Shown: positions 7,830 to 16,304, numbered from the stretch's first letter. The stretch: 64,000 nt of DNA from Candidatus Aminicenantes bacterium UBA6072 (GCA_002436105.1 DIXU01000009.1:124001-188000), one strand, 5' to 3'. Notes: generated by a model not told the origin, from the sequence alone. Program-made: numbers and translations.

Positions 7830-7891
7830 TATTCCCCCCCTGGTTCCATTGATCTCAGACCTTCGACTCCCTGTCTTCCACATTACTTCCT

Positions 7892-7925
7892 TTTGCCGTT
7901 GAGCCGCTCAATGGGAAACGGCAAA
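7892..7925. terminator. Hairpin between pyrE and the methyltransferase gene
   Basis: TTTGCCGTT (7892-7900) pairs with AACGGCAAA (7917-7925), 9 bp without mismatch, with a weaker inner GAGC/GCTC pairing. There is no U-tract, so it is either a terminator needing Rho or an mRNA-stability hairpin at the end of the pyrE operon. Confidence 0.45.
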
Positions 7926-7962
7926 GACTCACCGCTCAGGGGAACGAATCGCACGGTTTGGT

Positions 7963-8496
7963 CTACAGCAGGTCCATTTTCGTGAAGATGGGCCGGAATG
8001 GGCAGCCGCAGGCCTCGATGGCTTCGCGCCCTCCCTCCTCGCGGTCGAGGACGGCCATGACCACCTCGACCTTGCCGCCCTCGGCCTCGACCTGCCGGAT
8101 CCCCTTGATGATCGACCCGCCCGAGGTGATGACGTCGTCGAAGAGAGCCACGCGCATGCCAGATCTGAAATTGCCCTCGATCATCCTGCGCGTGCCGTGC
8201 GCCTTCTCCTCCTTGCGGATGATGAAAGCCGGCAGCGGCCGTCCCTGCTGGTGACTGATGACGGCGATGGCGGCCACGATCGGGTCGGCGCCGATGGAAT
8301 AGCCGCCGACGGCGTCGACCGGGTAATCGGCCAGCATCCGGAAAAAGATGTTCCCGCACAGGGCGGCCCCCTCCGCGTCCAGGGTGGTGACGCGGGCATC
8401 GACGTAGAAATCACTGGTCTTGCCCGAGGCCAGGGTGAACACGCGGCCGCGCGACACCGACTTCTGCAGCAGGATGGCGCGCAGGCGCTCCCTCAC
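7963..8496 (-). CDS. pyrE: Orotate phosphoribosyltransferase
   Basis: 177 residues. It contains the N-terminal FTLASGKTSDFYVDARVTTL motif, YSIGADPIVAAIAVISHQ, the flexible-loop Lys/His in FIIRKEEKAHGTRRMIEG, and the PRPP-binding signature VALFDDVITSGGSIIKGI. It makes OMP from orotate and PRPP in pyrimidine synthesis. The ATG overlaps the stop of the GAF-like gene by 4 nt, so translation is coupled. No other pyr gene is in the window. Confidence 0.95.
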   Translation of the reverse strand: MRERLRAILLQKSVSRGRVFTLASGKTSDFYVDARVTTLDAEGAALCGNIFFRMLADYPVDAVGGYSIGADPIVAAIAVISHQQGRPLPAFIIRKEEKAHGTRRMIEGNFRSGMRVALFDDVITSGGSIIKGIRQVEAEGGKVEVVMAVLDREEGGREAIEACGCPFRPIFTKMDLL

Positions 8497-9047
8497 GACA
8501 GCTTCCCCCGGAAATCGCCGGGCAGCACCTTGCGAAGATATGGAGCGATCTCCACGATGGAGGCTTCGAGGAATTCCAGGTCCTCCGGCTGAAAATCATC
8601 GCCGGCGTCGTTGGCGTTCTCGCCCTTGCGCGAGAGCTCGATGATTCCGAATTTCATGTCCCCGGCGCGCAGGATGGAGCTCATCATCTTCCAGATGCGC
8701 CGCACCTTGTCGCCGGGGCCCTTGATGTACTCGAAAAGGTGCAGGTGCTTCATCTGGTTGAAGTTGTTCTCGATCTGGCTGCGGTTCAACTTGTAGACCC
8801 TGGCGGCGAAGGCGTCGGGAGAGGAGATGGGGATCATGCCGGCATTGACCAGGTGCTCGGGATAGGCGAAGGACATGACCGTATTGTCCCGGTCGGTGAG
8901 CAGGATGGCCACTTCGTCGGGCTGCAGGTCGAAGTTGTCGCAGTAGAATTTGGCGATATCGTTGAGGGTCGTCTTGAAAGCGGCCTCCGAGTGGCCGGCG
9001 GCGGTATTCATCTTGAATTTTTCGATCAGCAGGTTAATGTCCTTCAT
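8493..9047 (-). CDS. GAF-like domain protein of unknown function
   Basis: 184 residues, no signal peptide. The central part (IAKFYCDNFDLQPDEVAILL followed by TVMSFAYPEHL) looks like a GAF or roadblock-type sensory fold, and residues 85-110 (AARVYKLNRSQIENNFNQMK) resemble the conserved helix of GAF-like regulators. ATG 9047 is chosen for its GGGAG ribosome site; the frame is open further upstream without homology. It is translationally coupled to pyrE, so a role in nucleotide sensing is conceivable but unproven. Confidence 0.6.
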   Translation of the reverse strand: MKDINLLIEKFKMNTAAGHSEAAFKTTLNDIAKFYCDNFDLQPDEVAILLTDRDNTVMSFAYPEHLVNAGMIPISSPDAFAARVYKLNRSQIENNFNQMKHLHLFEYIKGPGDKVRRIWKMMSSILRAGDMKFGIIELSRKGENANDAGDDFQPEDLEFLEASIVEIAPYLRKVLPGDFRGKLS

Positions 9048-9118
9048 GGTTGGCTCCCGGGTAATGATAATATGATTCCCGGCAAAAAACAAGGGCGCGA
9101 AGGAAATTCGCCGGGGTT

Positions 9119-9979
9119 TCAGGCGAGCGGGAAAATTCCCAGCCGGCTGACGATCTGCCGGGAATGATCGCCGCTTTCCAGCGCCAGGTCGCCGGTGACG
9201 ATGCACGAGGAGAGCGAAACCCCCGGTCCGACGCGCGTGTTTTCCCACAGGATCGAGCGCCTTATCTGCGCCGCGGAGGATACCTCGACGCCGGGGGAAA
9301 TGCCGTTGCCTCCCGGCCGGCCGCGCCGGTCCATGTAATCGCCATGAGCCTGAAAATAGGAATACGGCGTGCCGACGTCCAGCCAGACGCCGTCATGGGG
9401 AACGACCTGGAAATTCAGGCCCTGGCGGCGGATGCTGGCAAAAAAATTGATCTCATCGACCTTGGCCACCGCCCTCCTCTTGAACAGGGCGGCCCCGGCA
9501 TACATCAGGGCCGCCTCGCCTTCCGGCCCCGGCGGGGCATTGTCAAGGAAACGGTCGCCGTCGCAAAGCAGGCGGGCATAGCGGCCGGAACGGTCCGAAC
9601 GCGCCAGCAGCACCCCGTCGACTTCGGGAGCCTGCGCCCGGCGCGCCATCTCCCCCAGGGGGATGTCCATGAACGTGTCGCCGTTGACCGCCAGCAGATC
9701 TTCATCCAGGAAAGGCAGCGCCCGGGTCAGCACGCGGCTGCCGCTCAGCTCGTTTTCCTCGATGAAGCGGATGCCCGATCGGTCACCCGCAGCCGATATC
9801 ACCTGGGAGCCGAGGTGGTGCAGGTTGACGAAGCCCGCGCTGCAGCCCAGGCCGCGCAGCCGGCCGAGCATCAGGGCCAGCAGCGGCACGCCGCCGAAGG
9901 GAAAGGCGGGCTTGGGCTTGACGAGCGAGAGCGGCTCGGCGCGCCTGCCGTAGCCGCCGGCCAGGATGAAGAACTTCAT
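9119..9979 (-). CDS. Sugar-phosphate nucleotidyltransferase
   Basis: 286 residues. The N-terminus FILAGGYGRRAEPLSLVKPKP is the NTP-transferase signature (GGxGxR...KP), AVNGDTFMD holds the Mg-binding Asp, and VWLDVGTPYSYFQAH is the sugar-binding end. A short left-handed-helix-like tail follows (ISPGVEVSSAAQIRRSILWE). It most resembles mannose-1-phosphate guanylyltransferases of the RfbA/GCD1 type and could supply GDP-mannose to gmd at 3220, but sugar and base specificity cannot be read from motifs. Its ATG overlaps the stop of the CYTH gene (ATGA). Confidence 0.85.
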   Translation of the reverse strand: MKFFILAGGYGRRAEPLSLVKPKPAFPFGGVPLLALMLGRLRGLGCSAGFVNLHHLGSQVISAAGDRSGIRFIEENELSGSRVLTRALPFLDEDLLAVNGDTFMDIPLGEMARRAQAPEVDGVLLARSDRSGRYARLLCDGDRFLDNAPPGPEGEAALMYAGAALFKRRAVAKVDEINFFASIRRQGLNFQVVPHDGVWLDVGTPYSYFQAHGDYMDRRGRPGGNGISPGVEVSSAAQIRRSILWENTRVGPGVSLSSCIVTGDLALESGDHSRQIVSRLGIFPLA

Positions 9980-10527
9980 GGGGCGAATACCATGTCCCCG
10001 GAGCCTCCGGAAAGGAGGAACAGCCGGTGATAGGAATCGCGGACGTAGTCGGCCCGGGAAAAGCCCAGGCGCCCGGCGACCCGGTCGATGGCCGGCGGCG
10101 CGCCCTCGATCTCGATGAAACAGCCGATCGGCGTCTCGTCGAGCAGGACCTGCGTCTCGTCCAGGCGGAACCCCTCGCGGAATTTTTCGTACCTGAAGCA
10201 GGCGCGGAAGCCGATGCCGAGCAATATTTTCTCCATGACGGCGAAATCGGGGACAGCGGTCTCGGTCTCATCGCGGATTTTGTAAACCGTCCCGGACTCC
10301 TGCGACTGCGTTTTCACGGTCAGCACGCTGAGCGCGCCGTAGCGCCGCAGGCGCAGGAGGACGCCCCTGCCCGCCAGCGTGCCGCCGGGGGTATCGAATA
10401 CCCGGTTGTGCTCCAGTTGCCGGGGAGCGGCGATTTCCGCCCCCAGGGCGATCAGCTTTTTTCGCCAGGGCGGCAGGGAATCGACGCGGAGCTTGACCTC
10501 GATCTCCGGGCGCTTCTCAGTACTCAC
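9976..10527 (-). CDS. CYTH-domain protein (class IV adenylate cyclase / CyaB-like)
   Basis: 183 residues. The start EIEVKLRVDS carries the ExExK signature of the CYTH tunnel fold. It is followed by LLRLRRYGALSVLTVKTQ, RDETETAVPD, and GCFIEIEGAPPAIDRVA with the paired acidic residues, all placed as in CyaB/thiamine-triphosphatase relatives. Such enzymes bind triphosphates; members act as adenylyl cyclase, ThTPase or polyphosphatase. GTG 10527 overlaps the end of the polyprenyl synthase gene by 11 nt. Linked to isoprenoid and sugar-nucleotide genes, so cAMP synthesis should not be assumed. Confidence 0.85.
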   Translation of the reverse strand: MSTEKRPEIEVKLRVDSLPPWRKKLIALGAEIAAPRQLEHNRVFDTPGGTLAGRGVLLRLRRYGALSVLTVKTQSQESGTVYKIRDETETAVPDFAVMEKILLGIGFRACFRYEKFREGFRLDETQVLLDETPIGCFIEIEGAPPAIDRVAGRLGFSRADYVRDSYHRLFLLSGGSGDMVFAP

Positions 10528-11458
10528 GGTAGCGAATGAAATCCAGCAGTCCTTCCAGGGCATCCCGGCAGGGCGATGGGGGGAAGGCGCGCAGGAAGCC
10601 CTGGCAACGGCGGGAATAGCGCTCGATGACGGCCAGCGAACTTTCCTGGACCCCCAATCGGCGGCAGCACTGCAAAAGAGGTCCGGGCCGGGAGCGGTCA
10701 AAGGCGCGAATCAGAGGCAGGGCGCCGCCCTCGATCAGCAGGATATACGGCAGGGTCACCTTGCCCTCCTTCAGGTCCTGAAAACGCCCTTTGCCGGAGC
10801 GCTCGGAAAACAGGTCGAGCAGGTCGTCGCTGATCTGGAAGATCATGCCGAAATCCCGGCCGAAGTGGCGGAAGGCCTGATCGCGGCCGGCCCCGCCGCC
10901 GGGAAGACCGGCAGCCAGCCCGGCAATCCCCCCGAACAGGCTCGCCGTCTTGCGGCGGATGATATCGTAATACGTGCGGGCGTCCAGGCGATAGTTGAAG
11001 TTGTTCGCGAACTCCAGGATCTGCCCCTCGATCATCTGCCGCGACGCCTCGGCGAGCATGCCGACGGCGTCGGCGCGGCCCGCCCGCGTCAGCATGCGGA
11101 TGGAGGAGATGAACAGGAAGTCGCCCCACAGCACCGACAGGGTATCGCCGAAATGGTGATTGGTCGTTTTCTGGCCGCGGCGGCGGGTGGAGTGGTCGAC
11201 GATGTCGTCGTGGACCAAGCTGGAAAGATGCAGCATTTCAATGGCTGCGCCCAGGGTGGGCAGGCCGCCGGCGCTGGCGTTGTTCATGCGCGCCAGCAGG
11301 AAAAAGAAGGCGGCGCGTATCTTCTTGCCCTTGCCGACCGGGGTGTGGCGGCCCAGCTCAGCGACCAGGTCCACGCGGCTGCCGATCTCCCGCTTCAGAA
11401 TCGCCTCGACGCCGTTGAGCAGGGGCAGGATCGGTTCCTGAACTTCGCGATAATCCAT
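10517..11458 (-). CDS. Trans-polyprenyl diphosphate synthase
   Basis: 313 residues. Both aspartate-rich motifs are present: HDDIVDHSTRRRG (first, DDxxD) and FQISDDLLDLFSE (second, DDxxD). GKGKKIRAAFFFLLA is the substrate-binding Lys/Arg region. It condenses isopentenyl diphosphate onto an allylic primer for quinone side chains or similar lipids; product chain length is not predictable. ATG 11458 is chosen because a promoter -10 box covers 11469-11474, which rules out ATG 11470 and leaves a leader of only a few nt. First gene of a coupled run with the CYTH and nucleotidyltransferase genes. Confidence 0.9.
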   Translation of the reverse strand: MDYREVQEPILPLLNGVEAILKREIGSRVDLVAELGRHTPVGKGKKIRAAFFFLLARMNNASAGGLPTLGAAIEMLHLSSLVHDDIVDHSTRRRGQKTTNHHFGDTLSVLWGDFLFISSIRMLTRAGRADAVGMLAEASRQMIEGQILEFANNFNYRLDARTYYDIIRRKTASLFGGIAGLAAGLPGGGAGRDQAFRHFGRDFGMIFQISDDLLDLFSERSGKGRFQDLKEGKVTLPYILLIEGGALPLIRAFDRSRPGPLLQCCRRLGVQESSLAVIERYSRRCQGFLRAFPPSPCRDALEGLLDFIRYREY

Positions 11459-11468
11459 AGTTGGCGCC

Positions 11469-11497
11469 ATTCTATCACCGGAATCCGGGTTTGGCAA
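11469..11497 (-). promoter_or_regulatory. Promoter of the polyprenyl synthase operon
   Basis: Minus strand TTGCCA (11497-11492), 17-nt spacer, TAGAAT (11474-11469). The ATG at 11458 starts 10 nt beyond the -10 box with no ribosome-binding site, which suggests a leaderless or nearly leaderless mRNA. Confidence 0.65.
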
Positions 11498-11557
11498 TCG
11501 CGGCCCGGGCGGCGCCGACGGGCCCCCAGGCGGGTGGCGAAGGACGGGCAAGAAGCG

Positions 11558-12118
11558 TTAGCGCAGCCAGCCGGGCGGGACGCCGGCCTTGCGCGCCTTT
11601 TCGTGCAGCTCCTCGAGCTGGGTTTCGGACTGGCTGAGAAAGAGCTTTTTCTGCTCGATCTGGTTGGTCAGTTGGGCGATCTGGGCACGGATGGCCTCTT
11701 GCTCGGCGGCCACGTTCTTGATGTAGAAATCGGACCAGAGGCGGTTCAGGTCGGATTGCCCGCGCTCGATGTCGGCCTTCAGCGTGGAGATGCGCTGCTC
11801 CAGGTCGACCTGCTGCTTTTTCCAGAAATCGGGCTGCTTGGTCACGTCGTCCTGCTTGGGAGCTCCGGCCTGCCCGGGGCCGGCGTCCTCGTCGGCGCTT
11901 TCCTCGGGCTCCATCTGCACGTAGCCGTACCTCCCGCCGCCGACGGCGACCGTGTTCACGTTGTCGTTGGTGATCTTCGCCTTTGATTTGCCCAGTTTCT
12001 TCCTGCGCTCTTCCTCCTGTTTTTTCAGCGCCACCAGGTCGACCGCGTCGCCGAGAAGGAGCGGGGCGGCACCGGCGAACAGAAAGCAGACCGCCAGGAA
12101 AAGGGCCGCTGGTTTCAT
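11558..12118 (-). CDS. Secreted coiled-coil protein
   Basis: 186 residues with a Sec signal peptide (ALFLAVCFLFAGAAPLLLGD), then a charged segment (KKQEEERRKKLGKSK), a low-complexity acidic/Gly part, and a long predicted coiled coil from about residue 95 (QQVDLEQRISTLKADIERGQ) to 175. It has the look of a periplasmic partner protein. Its ATG overlaps the stop of the OmpA-domain gene by 4 nt (ATGA), so both are made together and may act together in the periplasm. No family recognised. Confidence 0.7.
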   Translation of the reverse strand: MKPAALFLAVCFLFAGAAPLLLGDAVDLVALKKQEEERRKKLGKSKAKITNDNVNTVAVGGGRYGYVQMEPEESADEDAGPGQAGAPKQDDVTKQPDFWKKQQVDLEQRISTLKADIERGQSDLNRLWSDFYIKNVAAEQEAIRAQIAQLTNQIEQKKLFLSQSETQLEELHEKARKAGVPPGWLR

Positions 12119-13377
12119 CTGCCGTTCACCTCGATCTTCACCAGCCGGTTCTTGCGGCGCTCGACCTCGGTGCTGTTGTCGAACTGCGGATCCTTCTCGC
12201 CATAGAAATAGGTCTCGATGTGGCCGGGATCGATGCCGTACTGGGCGGTCAGGATTTTCTTGATGGCCTCCACGCGCCGGGAGGAGAGACGCAGGTTGTA
12301 TTCCTCTCCGCCGATGCTGCAGGTATAGCCGCGCAGCGTGACCAGGTATTCCGACTTGCCGGCGATGAAGTCGCGGATGGCCGTGTAATCGGCGGCGTGG
12401 TCGGCGATCGGCCGGTCCGTGTCAAATTCGAACAGGATGCTGTAGTTCAGGGCCGCGCCCATTGCCGCCCCTTCTTCTCCGGGCAGCCCTTCCTCCGCAT
12501 CGCCGGGCAGGTCGTCCACGACCGGCAATTCATCGCCGCCCGCCTGGCCGGGCTTGCCCGGGGCCGCCGCGCGGGGCAGGACCAGCGCGTGGTCCCCGAC
12601 CCGCATGTCGGAACCGGCATCCAGGATCTTCACGGTGGAGTTGGTGTTCTCGCTGTGGATGACGATCCCCAGGCCGATGATCAGGGGCGGCAGGTCGGAA
12701 GCCAGCTTGCGGTAGAAGAGCAGGAACGCTCCCCTGCCGACGACCCCCTCGCCCAGGTCCACAGTGACATACTGCGTATCGGCCGAGAGTTCCGCCGGCA
12801 CGCCCAGCGACAGGTCGGCGTAGACGACCAGGCCGGAGACGGCGTCGGACGGGATGCGGCACAGCTTGTAGTCGGCCCTTTTGGCGAAAACGGTCTCTTC
12901 CGGCTTGTGGAGGATGGCGAAATCGCCGACATGGACCGGGTTGCAGCCTTTCTGCAGGCGGATCACGGCCTGCTCGTCATAGAGGCAGGTGATCTGGGCC
13001 AGCGATTTCTTCAGGAAATAATGGCCCAGGCGGTCATGGTTGCGCGGGTGGCGGATGACCCGGCCCTGGCTGATGACCAGCAGCATGTCCCCTTCCTTGA
13101 GCCCGTCCTTGGCGCCACGGTTGATCACCAGATCATCATGGTCGGTGAACGATTTGCGCTCGGAAGTCACCGAATGGTTGGCGACGATACGGATGTCCTG
13201 GGGCATCCGGTCCTTGATGAAATAGGAGCAATTGAGGTCGGTATCGTTCACCAGCATCTCCTCCTCGAGGAAGACGTATGCTTTCTGTATGTTCATGATC
13301 TTCTTGCTTTCCTGGGCGTCCAGTGCCAGGGTGGCCGTCAATAAAACAAAAATGACAAAAACAAGCAGTTTTTTCAT
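12115..13377 (-). CDS. OmpA C-terminal-domain envelope protein
   Basis: 420 residues with signal peptide (KKLLVFVIFVLLTATLALDA). The central 290 residues are beta-rich and of no known family. The last 110 residues form an OmpA/MotB peptidoglycan-binding domain: ILFEFDTDRPIADHAADYTA, VTLRGYTCSIGGEEYNLRLS, SRRVEAIKKIL, ending KNRLVKIEVNGR. It should anchor to peptidoglycan. ATG 13377 follows a GGGGAGAAG ribosome site; an upstream ATG at 13410 is less likely. A strong promoter lies at 13441-13469. Confidence 0.85.
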   Translation of the reverse strand: MKKLLVFVIFVLLTATLALDAQESKKIMNIQKAYVFLEEEMLVNDTDLNCSYFIKDRMPQDIRIVANHSVTSERKSFTDHDDLVINRGAKDGLKEGDMLLVISQGRVIRHPRNHDRLGHYFLKKSLAQITCLYDEQAVIRLQKGCNPVHVGDFAILHKPEETVFAKRADYKLCRIPSDAVSGLVVYADLSLGVPAELSADTQYVTVDLGEGVVGRGAFLLFYRKLASDLPPLIIGLGIVIHSENTNSTVKILDAGSDMRVGDHALVLPRAAAPGKPGQAGGDELPVVDDLPGDAEEGLPGEEGAAMGAALNYSILFEFDTDRPIADHAADYTAIRDFIAGKSEYLVTLRGYTCSIGGEEYNLRLSSRRVEAIKKILTAQYGIDPGHIETYFYGEKDPQFDNSTEVERRKNRLVKIEVNGR

Positions 13378-13440
13378 TTTCTTCTCCCCTTCCTGTTGAG
13401 AAATTGCCATACGCCTAAATTTTTTCCCATTACACTGAAA

Positions 13441-13469
13441 TTAATAAATCAAAAATATAGAATTGTCAA
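13441..13469 (-). promoter_or_regulatory. Sigma-70-type promoter of the OmpA-domain operon
   Basis: Minus strand TTGACA (13469-13464), 17-nt spacer, TATTAA (13446-13441), within a locally AT-rich stretch. The leader would be about 57 nt. Confidence 0.75.
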
Positions 13470-13521
13470 GTGTTTTGGGGTTTTCAGGGCTCCCAGCGCC
13501 TTTGCCTACGCGGCTTTTGAG

Positions 13522-13605
13522 CCCGACCGGGTCGGGATGACCCTCTTTTTGGAAATTGGAATTTGGGATTTGGACTTTAATTGATATTTGGCGCTTGGAA
13601 CTTGG
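13522..13605. repeat. Hairpin plus 7-nt-period TTGG array
   Basis: A small hairpin (CCCGAC 13522-13527, GTCGGG 13531-13536) is followed by TTGG starts at 13549, 13556, 13563 and 13570, a degenerate TTAA at 13577, then 13588, 13595 and 13602. Spacing is exactly 7 nt within each phase. Unlike the arrays at 2651 and 27922 no inverted partner was found nearby. This, with the promoter, is all that was seen in the 291-nt gap between the OmpA-domain and Yip1 genes. Confidence 0.75.
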
Positions 13606-13668
13606 TGTTTCATCTCTTACTTTGCATGCAAAGTGTCTTCCTTCTTCCCTGCACCCTATGCCCTTCTT

Positions 13669-14361
13669 CTACATGCCCATCAGCTTCATGGTGAAGAAGG
13701 AGATCGAGACCAGAACCAGGCTCTTGAACAGGAAATAAAGAACGGCGATGGTCATGCTTTTCTTGAGGCTGATCCTGGCGAAAACGGCGATGCCCAGGGC
13801 CAGGGCCGCCAGGTACCAGAGGGAAAAGAAATCGAATTGCGCGAGGACGATGTAGGGCAGGCTGCGGAAATCGAGGCCGGGGAAGAACAGGGTCAGCCCC
13901 GTCTGGACCATCATCGTCTTCTTCAGCAGGACCAGCAGGCCTTTCAGCGCCCCGCCCAGGAACATGTCCAGGAGCGATGCCTGCACCACGGCGGAGAAGA
14001 AATTCACGTACAGGCCCTCGGCACCGCCGACCTTGAAGAACAGGTAGACGAAAAAGGCTCCCATTACGAGCGCCAGCGCCGCAAAAAAAGCGGCGAACAC
14101 GGAGCCGTTGATCCGCTGGAAGGAGGTGAAATTCTCCAGGCCGGCCAGCTGCTCGTCGTTCAGCTTGTCGGCCATTTCCGAGTCGCGGATCAGCTTGGCC
14201 TGCTCCGCCTTGGTGATGGGAAAAGTGATGAAAGTGACGATGGCCGTTACCAGCAGGATGGCGGCCAGCGCCGCCTTCCAACGCCTGGCTTCCATGGCCC
14301 GGGAGATGGTTGCCCCGGGGCTGCTGACCACTCCGGTCAGGTCGCTGATGAATCCGTTCAT
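13669..14361 (-). CDS. Yip1-family integral membrane protein
   Basis: 230 residues with about five hydrophobic segments (WKAALAAILLVTAIVTFITF, VFAAFFAALALVMGAFFVYL, YLAALALGIAVFARI and others) and the N-terminal GVVSSPGATISRAMEARRWK stretch typical of bacterial YIP1/DUF1282 proteins. Its ATG overlaps the stop of the ABC ATPase gene (ATGA). It occupies the place where a MacB/FtsX permease would be expected after a membrane-fusion protein and LolD-type ATPase. Whether it acts as the membrane partner is open. Confidence 0.8.
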   Translation of the reverse strand: MNGFISDLTGVVSSPGATISRAMEARRWKAALAAILLVTAIVTFITFPITKAEQAKLIRDSEMADKLNDEQLAGLENFTSFQRINGSVFAAFFAALALVMGAFFVYLFFKVGGAEGLYVNFFSAVVQASLLDMFLGGALKGLLVLLKKTMMVQTGLTLFFPGLDFRSLPYIVLAQFDFFSLWYLAALALGIAVFARISLKKSMTIAVLYFLFKSLVLVSISFFTMKLMGM

Positions 14362-15053
14362 TTCGTCCTCCCTTTTTTCTCTTCCTTGACGATCTCGCCG
14401 TCCTTCAGGTAGAAAATCCGCTGGGTCAGGTCGGCCAGCTCCTGGTTGTGGGTGACCATGATGATGGTATTGCCCCGCCGGTGCAGCTCCTGGAAGATGG
14501 CAACGATCTCCTCGCCGGTCCTGGAATCGAGGTTGCCGGTGGGCTCATCGGCCAGGATGAGCGAAGGCTTGTTCACCAGGGCACGGGCGATGGCCACGCG
14601 CTGCCGCTGGCCGCCCGAAAGCTCGTTGGGCCTGTGCGCCATGCGGTCGCTGAGATCCACCGACTGCAGGGCCTGGCGGGCGACGTCCAGCCGCGCCGCC
14701 TTCTTGACGCCGCTGTAGATGAGCGGCAGCTCGACGTTGTGCAGCGCCGTCGAACGGGGCAGCAGGTGGAACACCTGGAAGATGAAGCCGATCTCACGGT
14801 TGCGGATGTGCGCCAGCTCGTCCTCGGACAGGGAGCTGACCTCCTTGCCGTTGATGAAGTACTTGCCGTCGCTCGGGGTGTCCAGGCAGCCCAGCAGGTT
14901 CATCAGCGTCGATTTCCCCGAACCCGACTGGCCCATGATGGCGATGAACTCGCCGCTTTCCACCGTGAAGGTGATATTTTTCAGGGCATGGATCTTTTCG
15001 CTGCCGACTTCGTAGGTCTTGCCCAGGCCCTGGACCTCGATGATGGCGGCCAT
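14358..15053 (-). CDS. ABC transporter ATP-binding protein (LolD/MacB type)
   Basis: 231 residues. Walker A IMGQSGSGKSTLMNLLGCLD, Q-loop in GFIFQVFHLLPRSTALHNVE, signature LSGGQRQRVAIARAL, Walker B ILADEPTGNLD and the switch VTHNQELA are all intact. The LLGCLDxPxxG and PTGNLDS sequences are those of the MacB/LolD/FtsE group, which power mechanotransmission-type permeases with four TM segments. The upstream neighbour, separated by 1 nt, is a membrane-fusion protein, as in MacAB systems. No matching permease is in this operon. Confidence 0.93.
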   Translation of the reverse strand: MAAIIEVQGLGKTYEVGSEKIHALKNITFTVESGEFIAIMGQSGSGKSTLMNLLGCLDTPSDGKYFINGKEVSSLSEDELAHIRNREIGFIFQVFHLLPRSTALHNVELPLIYSGVKKAARLDVARQALQSVDLSDRMAHRPNELSGGQRQRVAIARALVNKPSLILADEPTGNLDSRTGEEIVAIFQELHRRGNTIIMVTHNQELADLTQRIFYLKDGEIVKEEKKGRTK

Positions 15054-15054
15054 G

Positions 15055-16257
15055 CTACTTCTTGGCCGGGGAGCGCTTGATCGCGTCCCCGTCCTTCAGC
15101 TTCTTGAGCACGGCGAAGGGGCCGCTGATGACCTCGTCGTTCTCCTTGAGCCCCGAGGCGATCTCGATGTGCATGTCGCCGGCGATGCCCTTCTTCACCT
15201 CGCGAAAGACGCAGTGCCCGCCCTCGGCGACGAATACGCCCTCCCGTTCGACCTTGGCTTCCTTCTTCCCGGGGTCGTCCCGCTCCAGGATGACCAGCGC
15301 CGCGATCGGCACCGCCAGGACGCCTTTTTTATCGTCGATGATGATGTCGGCCGTCGCCGAGAATCCGGGTTTCAGCGTCGCCGGCGGCCGGTCCAGGGTG
15401 ATGACGGTCTTGAAGTCACGGGATTCGCTGCCGGTGGCGCTGGCGGCCGTGATGGCCGAGTTGCCGACCTCGGTCACCCGGCCCGACATGACCGTGCCGG
15501 GAAGCGCGTCGACGGTCACCTCGGCCCGCTTGCCGGACCGCACCTTGACCACGTCGGTCTCGTCCACCAGCACCTCGGCCTCCATGACCGACAGGTCGGC
15601 GATGGTCATCAGCACGGTGCCGGGGTTGTTCATGGTGCCGATGATGGCCACCTCGCCCTCCTCGACCTTCAGGCTGGTGACGATGCCATCGATGGGAGAG
15701 GCGATCGATGTCTTGCGGATGGCGTCGCTGGTGCTCTTGAGCGAGGCGCGGGCCTGCTCGATGAGGTGCAGGTTGGCCTGGCGGTTGGCCTGGGCGATCT
15801 CGAACTGCGCCTGGGCGTCCTCGAACTGCTCGCGGGAGATCAGCCCCTCCTCGAAGAGCTGCCGGCGGCGGTCCAGGTACTGCCGGGCCTTCTTCAGCGT
15901 GGCCTGCTGGGAGATGAGCTGGGCCTCGGACTGCGAGATGATGCCGCGGTCCCGGTCGGCGTTGGCCTCGTAGATGGCCGAGTCGATCTTGATGAGCAGC
16001 TCGCCCCTGCGGACCTCCGCCCCCTCCTCGACCAGTATCCTCAGGATCTTGCCGGCGACGTCGGTGCTGATGTTGATGTTCTTCTTGGGCTTGATCTCGC
16101 CGGTGGCCGAGACCTTTTCGACCAGGTCGCGCTTCTGCACCTTTTCCGTGGTGACCTCCAGCGCCTGGCCATTGCCCGGGCGGAGGACATTGAGCAGCAC
16201 GATCAGCGCCACGAGGGCCAGGACGGCGCCGACAACGATCTTTTTCCTGTTTTTCAT
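15055..16257 (-). CDS. Membrane-fusion (HlyD/MacA-type) periplasmic adaptor
   Basis: 400 residues with an N-terminal membrane anchor (KIVVGAVLALVALIVLLNVL). The biotinyl-lipoyl-like half-motif VSATGEIKPKKNINISTDVA is near residue 50 and its partner SPIDGIVTSLKVEEGEVA is near 185. A coiled-coil hairpin rich in Gln/Glu/Arg lies between them, and beta-barrel and membrane-proximal domains follow. It would link an inner-membrane pump to an outer-membrane channel. It is the first gene of the run adaptor, ATPase, Yip1. Confidence 0.92.
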   Translation of the reverse strand: MKNRKKIVVGAVLALVALIVLLNVLRPGNGQALEVTTEKVQKRDLVEKVSATGEIKPKKNINISTDVAGKILRILVEEGAEVRRGELLIKIDSAIYEANADRDRGIISQSEAQLISQQATLKKARQYLDRRRQLFEEGLISREQFEDAQAQFEIAQANRQANLHLIEQARASLKSTSDAIRKTSIASPIDGIVTSLKVEEGEVAIIGTMNNPGTVLMTIADLSVMEAEVLVDETDVVKVRSGKRAEVTVDALPGTVMSGRVTEVGNSAITAASATGSESRDFKTVITLDRPPATLKPGFSATADIIIDDKKGVLAVPIAALVILERDDPGKKEAKVEREGVFVAEGGHCVFREVKKGIAGDMHIEIASGLKENDEVISGPFAVLKKLKDGDAIKRSPAKK

Positions 16258-16274
16258 CCTTGCTCCTGAGAGCG

Positions 16275-16304
16275 GTTATACGCAATGCGCCCGCCATTTG
16301 TTCA
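16275..16304 (-). promoter_or_regulatory. Possible promoter of the adaptor/ABC/Yip1 operon
   Basis: Minus strand TGAACA (16304-16299), 18-nt spacer, TATAAC (16280-16275). The adaptor ATG at 16257 follows a CAGGAGCAAGG ribosome site. It is divergent from the leuS promoter. Confidence 0.45.

Noticed and set aside
13549..13605. Possible CRISPR array
   Set aside because: The unit is only 7 nt with no unique spacers; it is a short tandem array.
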